Positions 1-8,914 of a stretch of 64,000 nucleotides of DNA are shown here, one piece after another (position 1 is the first letter of the stretch; every line of letters starts with the position of its first letter). The notes beneath the pieces were generated by a model. That model was not told the DNA's origin and searched no databases. It worked only from the letters and a program-made list of their open reading frames with translations. The translations under genes and the position numbers were made by a program. Source of the DNA: Janthinobacterium aquaticum (lineage in GTDB: Bacteria; Pseudomonadota; Gammaproteobacteria; Burkholderiales; Burkholderiaceae_D); the NCBI RefSeq assembly GCF_009208565.1, contig NZ_WFLK01000008.1, forward strand, positions 62,001 to 126,000. The letters are read 5' to 3'.

Positions 1-464
1 GCACCAAGGGTGCAGTGGGCGGCGCGCTGCTGGCGGCCATGAACACGGCTTCCGAATACGGCTTTGGCGGCGTGATTGCCGCGCTGCCCGGCTTTATCGT
101 GGTGCGCGACGCGCTGCGCAGCGTGCCCGACCCGCTGGTCAACGCCGCCGTTTCCGTTACCACCCTGGCCGGCATTACCGGTTCGGCCTCCGGCGGCATG
201 AGCATCGCGCTGGCCGCCATGTCCGACAGCTTTATCGCCGCCGCCAACGCGGCCCATATCCCGCTCGAAGTCATGCACCGCATCGTCGCCATGGCCAGCG
301 GCGGAATGGATACCCTGCCGCACAACGGCGCGGTGATTACCCTGCTGGCCGTGACGGGCCTGACGCACAAGCAGTCGTATCGCGATATCTTTGGCATCAC
401 GATTATCAAGACGGTGATCGTGTTTATGGTGATTGGGGTTTATTATCTGACCGGGCTGGTCTGA
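1..464 (+). CDS. GntP-family permease, C-terminal part (5' end outside window)
   Basis: The reading frame is open from the first bases and ends at a TGA at 462-464. About 150 residues are visible. They are hydrophobic and glycine/alanine rich, with the ASGGMDTLPHNGAVITLL stretch typical of the C-terminal membrane domain of GntP-family proton symporters (gluconate, citrate and other organic acids). The last 25 residues form a final transmembrane helix. The substrate cannot be told from this fragment. The TGA overlaps the ATG of the next gene by one base (TGATG), so the downstream AraC-type regulator may be translationally coupled to it. Confidence 0.85.
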   Translation, partial: TKGAVGGALLAAMNTASEYGFGGVIAALPGFIVVRDALRSVPDPLVNAAVSVTTLAGITGSASGGMSIALAAMSDSFIAAANAAHIPLEVMHRIVAMASGGMDTLPHNGAVITLLAVTGLTHKQSYRDIFGITIIKTVIVFMVIGVYYLTGLV

Positions 465-1537
465 TGAACTTGCCAGTGATGTCGGGCCAACTGCTCTTTT
501 TAGCCAGTGCGCTTGGTGCAGTCAATGGCATCTTGCTGGCGCTTTACCTGTTCAGCCGTCCGGCGGCGGGCCTGTCCAATTACATGCTGGGCGGGTTATT
601 GCTGGCAATCGGCTTTCGCACGCTTAAATCGACTTTTTATTATTTCAACGCCGATCTGGCTATCGGTTTTATTCAGTTCGGACTGGCTGCCTGCTTGCTG
701 ATCGGGCCGCTGACCTTTTTATATGTCGATTACCAGCTTGCGGAAATAAAAAACACGCCGGTTGCCAGAAAATGGTACCGGCATTTTCTGTTGCCGCTGC
801 TGCTGATCGGGATTGCCGTATTCTTTCCGTATTCGCGCCAATCCGAGAATTGGTATTATGCAATTTGCTGCATGCATCTTTACTGGTTTGCCTATCTTGT
901 CTGTGCCGGGAAAAAATTATGGCGCTCACGCGCTGTATTATTTTCGGAAGAAGGTAAAGTGTCGCGCCAGGCCATTCTTCTGCTTGGCGTGTATTTCAGC
1001 AGTTTCTTGATTCTCGCCGCGTATGTCAGCACGCCTTTTACTTCCTATATTGTGGGAGCGCTCTCGTTTACATTTACCGTGCATGTCAGCATCCTCACAT
1101 ATATATTGAAAGACGAGCACCAGCACAAGGAAACGAAAAAATACCAGAACCGCCGTCTGTCGCCACAGGATGCTGCGGCGCTGCTCTCCGCGCTAAGCGA
1201 GCAAATGTGCCAGCACAATCTTTATCTGAATCCCGGTTTGAGCCTGGCCCTGCTGGCCAAAAAAGTCGGCCATTTGCCCACCACCGTTTCGCAGGTGATC
1301 AACGACAATCTGCAAAAAAGTTTCAATCTTTATATCAATGAATTTCGTATCGAGCATGCCAGGCGCCTGCTGATCGATGAAGCCCATCTGACGATGGAGC
1401 TGGTAGCCGAGCGCAGCGGCTTCAATTCCAATTCAACTTTTTTTGCAGCTTTCAAGAAGATCGCCGGACAGACCCCGGCAAGCTACCGCGCGGCCCATGC
1501 TGCCGGTGCTGTTGTGTTATCAAAATCCGGTGCCTAG
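464..1537 (+). CDS. Membrane-anchored AraC-family transcriptional regulator
   Basis: 357 residues. The first ~215 residues hold a series of hydrophobic helices, about seven by eye (for example LLFLASALGAVNGILLALYLF near the start). A short basic linker follows, then an AraC/XylS helix-turn-helix domain at about residues 235-345 with the usual second-helix signature (VAERSGFNSNSTFFAAFKKIAGQTPASYR). Membrane AraC proteins of this type are thought to sense an external or membrane cue directly. The start overlaps the permease stop codon. The exported DJ-1 fusion and pseudo-hydrolase genes lie directly downstream on the same strand, so these or the permease are the likely targets. The ligand is unknown. 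Confidence 0.85.
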   Translation: MNLPVMSGQLLFLASALGAVNGILLALYLFSRPAAGLSNYMLGGLLLAIGFRTLKSTFYYFNADLAIGFIQFGLAACLLIGPLTFLYVDYQLAEIKNTPVARKWYRHFLLPLLLIGIAVFFPYSRQSENWYYAICCMHLYWFAYLVCAGKKLWRSRAVLFSEEGKVSRQAILLLGVYFSSFLILAAYVSTPFTSYIVGALSFTFTVHVSILTYILKDEHQHKETKKYQNRRLSPQDAAALLSALSEQMCQHNLYLNPGLSLALLAKKVGHLPTTVSQVINDNLQKSFNLYINEFRIEHARRLLIDEAHLTMELVAERSGFNSNSTFFAAFKKIAGQTPASYRAAHAAGAVVLSKSGA

Positions 1538-1715
1538 CCGGTCAGCGCAGACAGGCTACGGAATCATGTATCCGGAGTGCGTAATCATGCTTTGCCAGCC
1601 CCAGCCTGCGCTTTAACCCTACATTTGCACCTTGGCATCGCTGTCGCTTGATGCGACCGCTGTACCACCGTATTTACCTTCGGTGACAAGGTACCTGCAA
1701 ATCACGGGATCATGT

Positions 1716-2864
1716 ATGAGTTCATTGTTTATCCGCGCCCTGCTGGGCGCTTGGCTGTTGTTGTGCCTGTCCCATGTTGCAGCACGTTCAAATGAGCGAT
1801 TGCAGCACCAGGGCAGCGATACCGAACAGATCGCCCGAACGCTGACCGACTATATCGAGGGAACCGCCAATGCCGATCCGCTCAAGCTGCGGCGCGCCTT
1901 TCATCCGGACTTCAAGCTCTACACGGTAGGCGAGGCCGGTGAGCTGATTGCGCGCTCGGGTGAGCAATATATCGCCGGCTTCAGGCCCGGTGAAAAAAAC
2001 AGCCGGGTAGGGCGCATCGTGGCTATCGATGTGGAAAACAATATCGCGACCGCAAAAGTGGAGGTGCTGGTACCGGATTTCAGGCGCTATACCGATTACT
2101 TCATGCTGCTGAAATATGACGGCGCATGGAAAATCGTGCAGAAAAGCTATACATGGGAAAAGGCGCCAGTACCCGGCAAGCGGATACTGTTTGTGACCTC
2201 CAGCCAGCATACGTATGGCGAAACCAGGCTCAATGCGGCCAATCATTTTGCTGAAATAGCGGTGGCATATGATGTTTTCAAAAAACACGGCTATGCGGTG
2301 GACTTTATCAGTCCGGCTGGCGGCGCCATTCCGCTTGGCTATATTGAAACGTCGGATCCGCTGCAAAAGCAATATTTGTACGATACCGGTTTCATGACCT
2401 TGCTGAAAAATACTTTCACGCCGCAGCAGGTACGTGCAAAAGATTATCAGGCGGTCTATTACAGCGGCGGTGGCTCGGCCATGTTCGGGGTGGCCGACAA
2501 CCCGGAAATTCAAAGTCTTGTCCAGACAATCTATCGCACGGGTGGAATCGTGTCGGCCATTTGTCACGGCACCGCCGGAATCGTCAATCTGAAAGACGCC
2601 GATGGCAAAGCCATCTTTGCCGATAAAAAGATCACCGGCTTTCCCGATCTGTTTGAAGATACCGGGGCTGAGTATTACAAGTCCTTCCCCTATTCAATCG
2701 ACAAGGAAATCACCCGTAACGGTGGGCAGTTCATTTATTCAAAAAAATGGAATGATAATTTCTATGTGGTGGATGGAAAAATCATTACCGGGCAGGATCC
2801 ATCGGCCACTGCTTCCGTGGCCGAACAGGTGGTCAAATCCGTCGAGAACCGTCAGCCACTGTAA
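1716..2864 (+). CDS. Exported NTF2-like/lumazine-binding-like domain fused to DJ-1/PfpI domain
   Basis: 382 residues from ATG 1716. I chose this start because it gives a clean signal peptide (MSSLFIRALLGAWLLLCL...AAR) and has GGGA 7 bases upstream; an in-frame ATG at 1632 would put 28 non-signal residues in front. Residues ~30-145 look like an NTF2/SnoaL-like domain of the putative lumazine-binding type (RRAFHPDFKLY; YFMLLKYDGAWKIVQKSY). Residues ~155-380 are a DJ-1/PfpI domain of Hsp31-like type with the nucleophile elbow SAICHG (Cys283-His284) and an upstream acidic residue in FAEIAVAYDVF. DJ-1 family activities include glyoxalase, chaperone and amidase; which applies here is unknown. The pseudo-hydrolase gene follows after 12 bases and is probably cotranscribed. 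Confidence 0.8.
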   Translation: MSSLFIRALLGAWLLLCLSHVAARSNERLQHQGSDTEQIARTLTDYIEGTANADPLKLRRAFHPDFKLYTVGEAGELIARSGEQYIAGFRPGEKNSRVGRIVAIDVENNIATAKVEVLVPDFRRYTDYFMLLKYDGAWKIVQKSYTWEKAPVPGKRILFVTSSQHTYGETRLNAANHFAEIAVAYDVFKKHGYAVDFISPAGGAIPLGYIETSDPLQKQYLYDTGFMTLLKNTFTPQQVRAKDYQAVYYSGGGSAMFGVADNPEIQSLVQTIYRTGGIVSAICHGTAGIVNLKDADGKAIFADKKITGFPDLFEDTGAEYYKSFPYSIDKEITRNGGQFIYSKKWNDNFYVVDGKIITGQDPSATASVAEQVVKSVENRQPL

Positions 2865-2876
2865 AGGAGCCATGAA

Positions 2877-4595
2877 ATGAGCGACACGTTCAAGTTGGCA
2901 GGCATTATGCTGGCAGGTCTTCTTTTCCTGCAGCATGCCGGGGCTGCGCAGGCCGATGCAGCGTTTCCGCAGGCACAGGCGGACCGGATATTCGAGGAAT
3001 TTGGCGCCCAGGACAAGCCAGCGATTGCCATTGCATTATTAAAAAACAAGCAAATCGTTTATCTGAAGGCTTTCGGCCAGGAAAATCTTGAGCACAAGGT
3101 GCCCGCCACCATCGACACACAATTCCAGATCGATGCGCTGGCGTGGGAATTTATTGCTTTTGCCGTGCTGCAGTTGCAGAGCCAGGGCAAACTCGGTCTC
3201 GATGATGACGCAAGAAAATATCTTCCCCAACTGCCTGATTTTGGCAAGAAAATCACCGTGGCGCATTTACTGAGTTCAACCGACGGCTTGTACGGCTACC
3301 AGGTTCTGAAGGCGCTGGCCGGGTGGCAGCCCGGACAGGCCGGCCAAGCGCCGGACGTCATGCGGTTGATCAGGTATCAGGCGGCGCCCAATTTTGAGCC
3401 GGGCACGGCCTTCTCGCCAGGCGGCGATACGCGGCTGTTTGTATTGACACAAATTGTCGAAGCCGTGTCGGGCCTGTCGTTTGCAGACTACTGCAAGCAA
3501 CATATCTTTATTCCGATAGGCATGTCCGGCACCGTATTTGTATCCGACCCATCGCGGCCGTTGACCCGGCTGGCCGTGCCCTATCGTGGCGACGGCAAGG
3601 GCGCTTACCGGCCTGACTACAACGTTGCGCCGGCCGGGCCCGCCGCGCTCTACAGCACAATCAGGGATATGGCGACCTGGCGCTCGAAGCACGCTGCGCA
3701 TGAACCCGGCAGGGAGGCTTTGTCGGTCAAGCTCGATACGCCTATCCGGCTCGACAATGGCAAGCTTATCAGGGACATGTCGAGCATCTCGACTTTTGCG
3801 CAGCAGCATGTCGGCAAGGAGCGCGGCATCGCCAAGATCTATCAGGCAGGCAGTGCCGGCGGTTACGCCAGCTCGCTGTTTCATTTTCCGGAGCAGGACG
3901 TGACGGTCATCACGCTCAGTTCCGGCCTCGCCTACAACGGCAGTTACGGCATGCGCACGGCATCGTTATTGATGGAAAGCCATTATGCCGAGCCGGTGAC
4001 CATCGATTACGCCAGCATCCCCCGCGCCGAGGTCAGTACCGGTCAGCTTGAGCAATATGCCGGATCATACTGGAGTGTGGAACGGGCGCTGGCAGCAAGA
4101 ATTCACCTCAAGGCCGGTGTACTGCATTACACCCGAACCGGCGGTACGGCCGACCGCACGCTGACCCCTCTGGGCGATGGGCTGTTCCAGATGCAGATCG
4201 AAGGCGACGATGCCTATTTCATCAAGTTCTCAGGTGACGAAAACGGCCGGCGTATGGCATTTTCCATGAGCGGCAGCGACCCGGTCATCTTTGAAGCGCA
4301 TGCGCCACTGTCTTATGCTGCAGACGAGCTCAAGCAGTTTGCCGGCCTGTACCATTCCGAGCTGCTCAATTCCTCGTTTGCCCTTCGTATCAACAACGGC
4401 GTGCTGGTGGCCGACAATCTGCGTACCGGTCCGGTCAATATGACTGCCGTCAAACCGGACATCTTTATTGGCGATAAAAGCTTTCTGGGCGGTATCGTGT
4501 TTATACGGGGGCAAGGCCAGCGCGTGACGGCGTTTGAGGTCATGGTCGACGAGGTGCGCAAGCTGCGGTTCAGCAGGATAGACGAAAAGTCCTAG
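2877..4595 (+). CDS. Exported serine beta-lactamase-like protein lacking catalytic motifs (pseudoenzyme)
   Basis: 572 residues with an N-terminal signal peptide (LAGIMLAGLLFLQHAGAAQA). The fold is clearly that of class C beta-lactamase/serine hydrolases: GKLGLDDDARKYLPQLPDFGKKITVAHLL, then PGTAFS...IVEAVSGLSF, and two C-terminal repeats beginning QLEQYAGSYW and ELKQFAGLYHS. The catalytic motifs are replaced. The SxxK position reads A87-L-A-W90, the YxN position after FS reads P-G-G (181-183), and the late HGG/KTG region reads QAGSAGG. The frame is intact and codon use looks normal, so this seems a maintained non-catalytic protein rather than a decaying gene. It may bind peptidoglycan or peptides, or scaffold the DJ-1 fusion; that is inference. 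Confidence 0.85.
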   Translation: MSDTFKLAGIMLAGLLFLQHAGAAQADAAFPQAQADRIFEEFGAQDKPAIAIALLKNKQIVYLKAFGQENLEHKVPATIDTQFQIDALAWEFIAFAVLQLQSQGKLGLDDDARKYLPQLPDFGKKITVAHLLSSTDGLYGYQVLKALAGWQPGQAGQAPDVMRLIRYQAAPNFEPGTAFSPGGDTRLFVLTQIVEAVSGLSFADYCKQHIFIPIGMSGTVFVSDPSRPLTRLAVPYRGDGKGAYRPDYNVAPAGPAALYSTIRDMATWRSKHAAHEPGREALSVKLDTPIRLDNGKLIRDMSSISTFAQQHVGKERGIAKIYQAGSAGGYASSLFHFPEQDVTVITLSSGLAYNGSYGMRTASLLMESHYAEPVTIDYASIPRAEVSTGQLEQYAGSYWSVERALAARIHLKAGVLHYTRTGGTADRTLTPLGDGLFQMQIEGDDAYFIKFSGDENGRRMAFSMSGSDPVIFEAHAPLSYAADELKQFAGLYHSELLNSSFALRINNGVLVADNLRTGPVNMTAVKPDIFIGDKSFLGGIVFIRGQGQRVTAFEVMVDEVRKLRFSRIDEKS

Positions 4596-4621
4596 TCTTT
4601 TCGCCTTCCGGCCTCTGCTGC

Positions 4622-6715
4622 TTATTTTTTCTCCTGCTGCGCCTTCTTGATTTCCGCCTCAGTCACCTTTTTGGCCGGTGCATTGGTCGCTGGCGCCTTG
4701 GGGGCCTTGCGTACGGCGCGCGCTTCGGCCATCACGGCGGCGCAGTCGGTGTCGGGGGCGCGGTCGACGTTGATCAGCGGGATCAGGGCGGCGACCGGGG
4801 CGACCACCGTGGCCAGCGCGACGGCGGCGCCGGCTTTCAGGGCCAGCGGGCCTTTTTGCGGGCCCACTTGCGGGTCCTTGAAGGTGCCCTTGGCGTACAG
4901 CGGGGTGCGCAGCGAGATAATCCGGGCGCCCTTGGTTTTCGGACGGATATCGAGGTTCATCGCTTCCTTGGCCAGGTTGACGTTGCCGGTCACGTTGACC
5001 ACGGCGTTGTCGGTGTCAAGCACGAAGCGGCGCACGTTGGCGTTGCCGTTGGTAACGGCAAAGTCGCTGGCCATGCAGTTGAGCTGCACCTGCTTGTCGC
5101 CAAACACTTTCACGAACACGGCGTTGGCCAGGTTCAGGCCGGCCAACTCCAGGATGAACTGGCTGACCGTGCCTTCGCTGACGGTGGCGGCCAGTTCGCC
5201 GTTGGAGGTGGCCAGCATCGATGAGACCGAGTTGCCGTGGCCGGTCAGGGCGGCGTCGGCATAGACTTCGCCGAAGCTGGCCTGCATCGATTGCAGTTTC
5301 GGGAACAACTCGCGAATTTTCAGCTTGCGCGCGGCGACCTTGGCTTGGGCGGCGATGTTTTTCTGGCGGCCGTCAAGCGTGATATTGGACGTGATGTCGC
5401 CGCCGGCCATGCCGAAGTTCAGCGGCGTCAGGCTCAGCACTTTGTCCTTCATGTGGATTTCAGCCACGATATCGTTGAACGGAATATCGTGTGTGGCCAC
5501 CAGTTTCTTGCCGGTGAATTTCACGTCGGCGTCGAGCGCATCCCATTTGTTGGTATTGAACTGTTCCACCGGCAGCGCCTTGTCGGCCGGCTGGTTGGCA
5601 ACCTTGCCGCGTGCTTTCTTGCTGGCGTTGCTTTCGGCGCCGATGGTCGGGCCCAGGTCTTCCAGGCGCAGCTGCTGCGACACCAGTTCACCGCGCAGCA
5701 AGGGGCGCGGCTGGCGCGGCAGGTATTGCAGCGTGCCGGCCAGGTCGCTCTGGCCGACCTTGCCGGTAAAGTTCTTGTAGGTCCAGTCCCAGTTCTCGCC
5801 GTTCTTCTTGCCCAGCAGGCGACCCTTGGTCGCGTATTGCGGGGTTTCAGGCAGCAGCACGCCGGTCAGCGGATACAGGTCGGCCATGCTGGCACCGCCC
5901 AGCGTCAGCTGCAGGTCGATGCCCGACAGCGAGCGCGGATCGGTCAGCGTGCCGTCGACGCTGACCTTGTTCTTGCCCAGCACGGCGTTGGCCTGCAGCG
6001 GGTACACGGTATGGTCGCCCGTCAGCGACAGCACGGCGCCAGCCTTGCCGCCGCCGGTCACGGGCGCCTTGCGATAGGTGCCGCCCAAGGTAAAGGCGAT
6101 ACCGTATTTTTCCACCTGCTGGCCTGCCGGTGCGTCGTTGGGCGTGGCGTCGGGCGCGGTCGAGCTGACCTTGGCGCGCAGGTCCAGGTCGATGCCCTGG
6201 TCGAGATAGCGGATGGTGCCGGCTTCAAACGCCATGCGCTGGATTTCCACGTCCCAGTCGGACGGGCCATTGTCTTTCAGGGTCCAGCTGTTGCTGCCGT
6301 CGGCGCGGCGCTGCAGGGCGATATCGGGCGTGTCGAGCGCCAGGTCGGTCAGCACCACGCGGTGCTGCAGCAGCGGCAAGGGGTGGACGGTGACGTTGAT
6401 ATGGCGCGCGCTGGCCATTTGCGGGCCGGCGGTGGCCCAGTCGGGATTGCTCATGCGCACATCGTCGGCGCTGATGGTGGGGCGCGGCACGTAGCGGCGC
6501 CAGCCGGTCTCGGTAGCCAGGCCTTGGTGGAATTTTACCTTCAGGTCGCCGCCGATCATGAATTCGCGGCCGGTGCTTTCGGACACCTTGCGGTTGATAT
6601 AGGGGCGGGCGCGGTTCCAGTCGAACGTCATGATGAAGATAATCAGCAGGACGATCAACGCCAGCAGCGTGCCCAGGGTCCAGCCCAGGATTTTCAGAGG
6701 TTTTGCGTGTGCCAT
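4622..6715 (-). CDS. AsmA family protein
   Basis: 697 residues. A single N-terminal transmembrane helix (LGWTLGTLLALIVLLIIFIMTF, about residues 10-31) is followed by the AsmA signature DWNRARPYINRKVSESTGREFMIGG and a long periplasmic beta-rich region. The C-terminal part has the conserved AsmA-like C domain (GELAATVSEGTVSQFILELAGLNLANA; DIRPKTKGARIISLRTPLYAKGTFKDP). AsmA-like proteins are bridge-type proteins linked to phospholipid and outer-membrane homeostasis. The gene converges with the pseudo-hydrolase gene across only 26 bases and diverges from arsC, with 147 bases between them. Confidence 0.88.
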   Translation of the reverse strand: MAHAKPLKILGWTLGTLLALIVLLIIFIMTFDWNRARPYINRKVSESTGREFMIGGDLKVKFHQGLATETGWRRYVPRPTISADDVRMSNPDWATAGPQMASARHINVTVHPLPLLQHRVVLTDLALDTPDIALQRRADGSNSWTLKDNGPSDWDVEIQRMAFEAGTIRYLDQGIDLDLRAKVSSTAPDATPNDAPAGQQVEKYGIAFTLGGTYRKAPVTGGGKAGAVLSLTGDHTVYPLQANAVLGKNKVSVDGTLTDPRSLSGIDLQLTLGGASMADLYPLTGVLLPETPQYATKGRLLGKKNGENWDWTYKNFTGKVGQSDLAGTLQYLPRQPRPLLRGELVSQQLRLEDLGPTIGAESNASKKARGKVANQPADKALPVEQFNTNKWDALDADVKFTGKKLVATHDIPFNDIVAEIHMKDKVLSLTPLNFGMAGGDITSNITLDGRQKNIAAQAKVAARKLKIRELFPKLQSMQASFGEVYADAALTGHGNSVSSMLATSNGELAATVSEGTVSQFILELAGLNLANAVFVKVFGDKQVQLNCMASDFAVTNGNANVRRFVLDTDNAVVNVTGNVNLAKEAMNLDIRPKTKGARIISLRTPLYAKGTFKDPQVGPQKGPLALKAGAAVALATVVAPVAALIPLINVDRAPDTDCAAVMAEARAVRKAPKAPATNAPAKKVTEAEIKKAQQEKK

Positions 6716-6830
6716 AAGATCCCGATCGTGATGATTTTAAAATCAATGTAGCCAATAGCTTCAGTTGCGTCGGTACGGTAGATTACGTAGGGCCGGCCAT
6801 TGGCTGGCACAGCGTCCGGGCTCGTCCTTT

Positions 6831-6836
6831 TATAAT
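6831..6836 (+). promoter_or_regulatory. Candidate -10 element for the ArsC-family gene
   Basis: A perfect TATAAT lies 26 bases before the start codon at 6863. No good -35 element sits 16-18 bases upstream, so the promoter is either weak or activator-dependent. Confidence 0.35.
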
Positions 6837-6862
6837 TGCTACTTTAGGATACGGAGCCTGGC

Positions 6863-7219
6863 ATGACCATCACCATCTATCACAACACCGCCTGCGGTAC
6901 CTCGCGCAACACCTTGCAGCTGATCCGCGACGCCGGTTTCGAACCGGTGATTATCGACTATGTCAAACAGCCGCCGAGCCGCGATGAACTGGTCGATCTG
7001 ATCGCGCGCGCGGGATTGACTGCGCGCGCCGCCATGCGCGACAAGGGCGCGCTGTATGACGAACTGGGCCTGGCAGATGCGGCACTGAGCGACGCTTCGC
7101 TGCTTGACGCCATGCAAGCCCATCCGATTCTGATCAACCGCCCGATCGTGGTGACCGACCTGGGCGTGCGCCTGTGCCGGCCGGCTGAAAAGGTGCTGGA
7201 GATTTTGCCGCAGAAATAA
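6863..7219 (+). CDS. arsC: ArsC-family arsenate reductase (glutaredoxin-dependent type)
   Basis: 118 residues, the usual length for the thioredoxin-fold ArsC/Spx family. The active-site Cys11 is in the motif HNTACGTSRNTL, and the conserved late segment ILINRPIVVTDLGVRLCRPAEKVLEIL carries the substrate-binding arginine region. The family reduces arsenate to arsenite using glutathione and glutaredoxin. No arsR, arsB or acr3 gene is adjacent, so this is a stand-alone housekeeping copy. GGAG lies 8 bases before the ATG. Confidence 0.9.
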   Translation: MTITIYHNTACGTSRNTLQLIRDAGFEPVIIDYVKQPPSRDELVDLIARAGLTARAAMRDKGALYDELGLADAALSDASLLDAMQAHPILINRPIVVTDLGVRLCRPAEKVLEILPQK

Positions 7220-7242
7220 AAAATGGCGCCATCGGCGCCATC
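7217..7242 (-). terminator. Rho-independent terminator after ispB
   Basis: ATGGCGCC-ATC-GGCGCCAT forms a perfect 8-bp stem. Read on the minus strand it is followed by a run of T (the A run at 7218-7224 on the plus strand), so it fits termination of the minus-strand synthase gene. It may also slow plus-strand transcription from arsC. Confidence 0.7.
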
Positions 7243-7264
7243 TTCAGCGACGTTTGCTGCCTGA

Positions 7265-8254
7265 TCAATGATTGCGGTCGACCGCAAACGCGCTCAGTTG
7301 CAGCAGCGAGGTCTTGTACTCGCTGTCGGGCCAGCCGGCAATCGCGTCAGTTGCGCGCTGGGCGGCAATTTGCGCCTGCTGGCGCGTGTAGTCAAGCGCA
7401 CCGCTATTGGTAATGGCGGCCAGGATGGCGTCGAAATGCTGTTCGTCGCCCTGTTCGATGCAGCTGCGCACCAGTTCGCGCTGTTCTGGCGTGCCGTTTT
7501 CCATCAGCCAGATCAGCGGCATGGTGGGCTTGCCTTCGCGCAAATCGTCGCCGATATTCTTGCCGATTTCGGTAGCGTCGCCAGCATAGTCGAGTACATC
7601 GTCGATCAGCTGGAAAGCGGTGCCCAGCGAGCGGCCGTATTCAGCAGCCGCTTCGATATCGGCTTCGGTAGCGCCGGCGATCAGCGCGCCCAGTTGCGCC
7701 GATGCTTCGAACAGCTTTGCTGTTTTCGAGCGGATCACGTTCAGGTAGCTTTCCTGCGTGACGTCCGGGTCGTGCATGTTCAGCAGTTGCAGCACTTCGC
7801 CTTCGGCAATCACGTTGGTAGCGTCCGACAGGATTTGCATCACGCGCATATTGTTCAGCGATACCATCAGCTGGAACGAGCGCGAATGCAGGAAGTCGCC
7901 CACCAGCACCGATGCGGCATTGCCGAACAGCGCATTGGCCGTCTGGCGGCCGCGCCGCATCGACGATTCATCGACCACGTCGTCATGCAGCAGGGTGGCG
8001 GTGTGGATGAATTCCACCACGGCAGCCAGTTCATGATGAGCGGTGCCGCGATAGGCGTGGGCATTGGCCACCAGCAAAATCAGCACAGGGCGGATGCGTT
8101 TGCCGCCGGCGCTGATGATGTATTCGGCGATCTGGTTGATCAGAATCACATCGGAATGCAGTTTTTGGCGGATCACCGTGTTGACTGCGTCCATGTCGGC
8201 GGCAATCGTTTGCACGATGGTGTTTTGGTTAACGTGTTTGTTAGCGTCAGACAA
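7265..8254 (-). CDS. ispB: Octaprenyl diphosphate synthase (trans-polyprenyl synthase)
   Basis: 329 residues if started at the TTG at 8254. The sequence from about residue 15 onward (TIVQTIAADMDAVN...) resembles other betaproteobacterial enzymes, so the internal ATG at 8194 would be too late, and the upstream ATG at 8338 adds 28 residues of non-family sequence. Both aspartate-rich motifs are present: LLHDDVVDESSMRRG, and FQLIDDVLDYAGD in the second half. GGKRIRP near the N terminus binds the isopentenyl substrate. The enzyme makes the side chain of ubiquinone by chain elongation of farnesyl diphosphate. The gene is divergent from rplU, as is usual in proteobacteria. The exact start is uncertain. 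Confidence 0.88.
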   Translation of the reverse strand: MSDANKHVNQNTIVQTIAADMDAVNTVIRQKLHSDVILINQIAEYIISAGGKRIRPVLILLVANAHAYRGTAHHELAAVVEFIHTATLLHDDVVDESSMRRGRQTANALFGNAASVLVGDFLHSRSFQLMVSLNNMRVMQILSDATNVIAEGEVLQLLNMHDPDVTQESYLNVIRSKTAKLFEASAQLGALIAGATEADIEAAAEYGRSLGTAFQLIDDVLDYAGDATEIGKNIGDDLREGKPTMPLIWLMENGTPEQRELVRSCIEQGDEQHFDAILAAITNSGALDYTRQQAQIAAQRATDAIAGWPDSEYKTSLLQLSAFAVDRNH

Positions 8255-8447
8255 GGCGAACCTGCAATAGATTGTGGGTGCCGCGATTATACGACAAGGC
8301 TTGTGCGCGCGTGACTTTTGGCTATGGCTGCAGGGCAATTGATTGACTTTATTATCACCAGTAAACGCTTTTTAGCTGCCGATGGCCTCTCTGAGGCGCT
8401 GGCAAGGTTGTCGACATACCACGATCGACGGGCTTTGTGCATAGTTT

Positions 8448-8476
8448 TTGACGCAAATTATCAGGCCGTGTATAAT
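8448..8476 (+). promoter_or_regulatory. Sigma-70 promoter for rplU-rpmA
   Basis: TTGACG (8448-8453), a 17-base spacer and a perfect TATAAT (8471-8476) lie about 80 bases before the rplU start. The rest of the 303-base ispB/rplU gap shows no other element by eye. Confidence 0.85.
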
Positions 8477-8557
8477 CGCTGGTTCTCCCTGTTGTGTACG
8501 GCTTGCCTTGCCCGGCAGTGGGACAAATTTTTTTAACATCTGATGAGGTTTCAAATC

Positions 8558-8869
8558 ATGTACGCGGTCATAAAAACCGGTGGCAAACAATACAAAGTTG
8601 TCGCTGGCGAAAAACTTAAAGTAGAACAGATACCGGCTGACATTGGTTCCGAACTGACCATCGATCAAGTTCTCGCAGTAGGTGCGGGCGACGCCATCAA
8701 ATTTGGCGCGCCATTGGTCGAAGGTGCTACGGTACTGGTTAAGGTTGTGTCGCACGGTCGTCACGACAAGGTCAAAATTTTCAAGATGCGTCGTCGTAAG
8801 CACTACCAGAAGCATCAAGGCCATCGCCAGAATTTTACCGAAATCCAAATCGTTTCGATCAACGGCTAA
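8558..8869 (+). CDS. rplU: 50S ribosomal protein L21
   Basis: 103 residues, the standard length of L21, starting [15 protein letters not shown] chose ATG 8558 over an upstream in-frame start at 8543 because it gives the canonical N terminus, with GAGG 9 bases upstream. The conserved C-terminal RNA-binding stretch [19 protein letters not shown] is present. It binds 23S rRNA in the large subunit. First gene of the rplU-rpmA-obgE cluster. Confidence 0.97.
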   Translation: MYAVIKTGGKQYKVVAGEKLKVEQIPADIGSELTIDQVLAVGAGDAIKFGAPLVEGATVLVKVVSHGRHDKVKIFKMRRRKHYQKHQGHRQNFTEIQIVSING

Positions 8870-8914
8870 TCGCTGTTATCTGAAATAACTTAATCAGCTA
8901 TCAAGGAGTCTTAA

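Noticed and set aside
5237-6751. Plus-strand open frame of about 504 codons opposite the AsmA gene
   Set aside because: Gln/His/Arg-rich shadow of a high-G+C gene; no domain seen.
8318-8536. Small plus-strand frame between ispB and rplU
   Set aside because: It contains the strong rplU promoter, and the peptide has no recognisable features.
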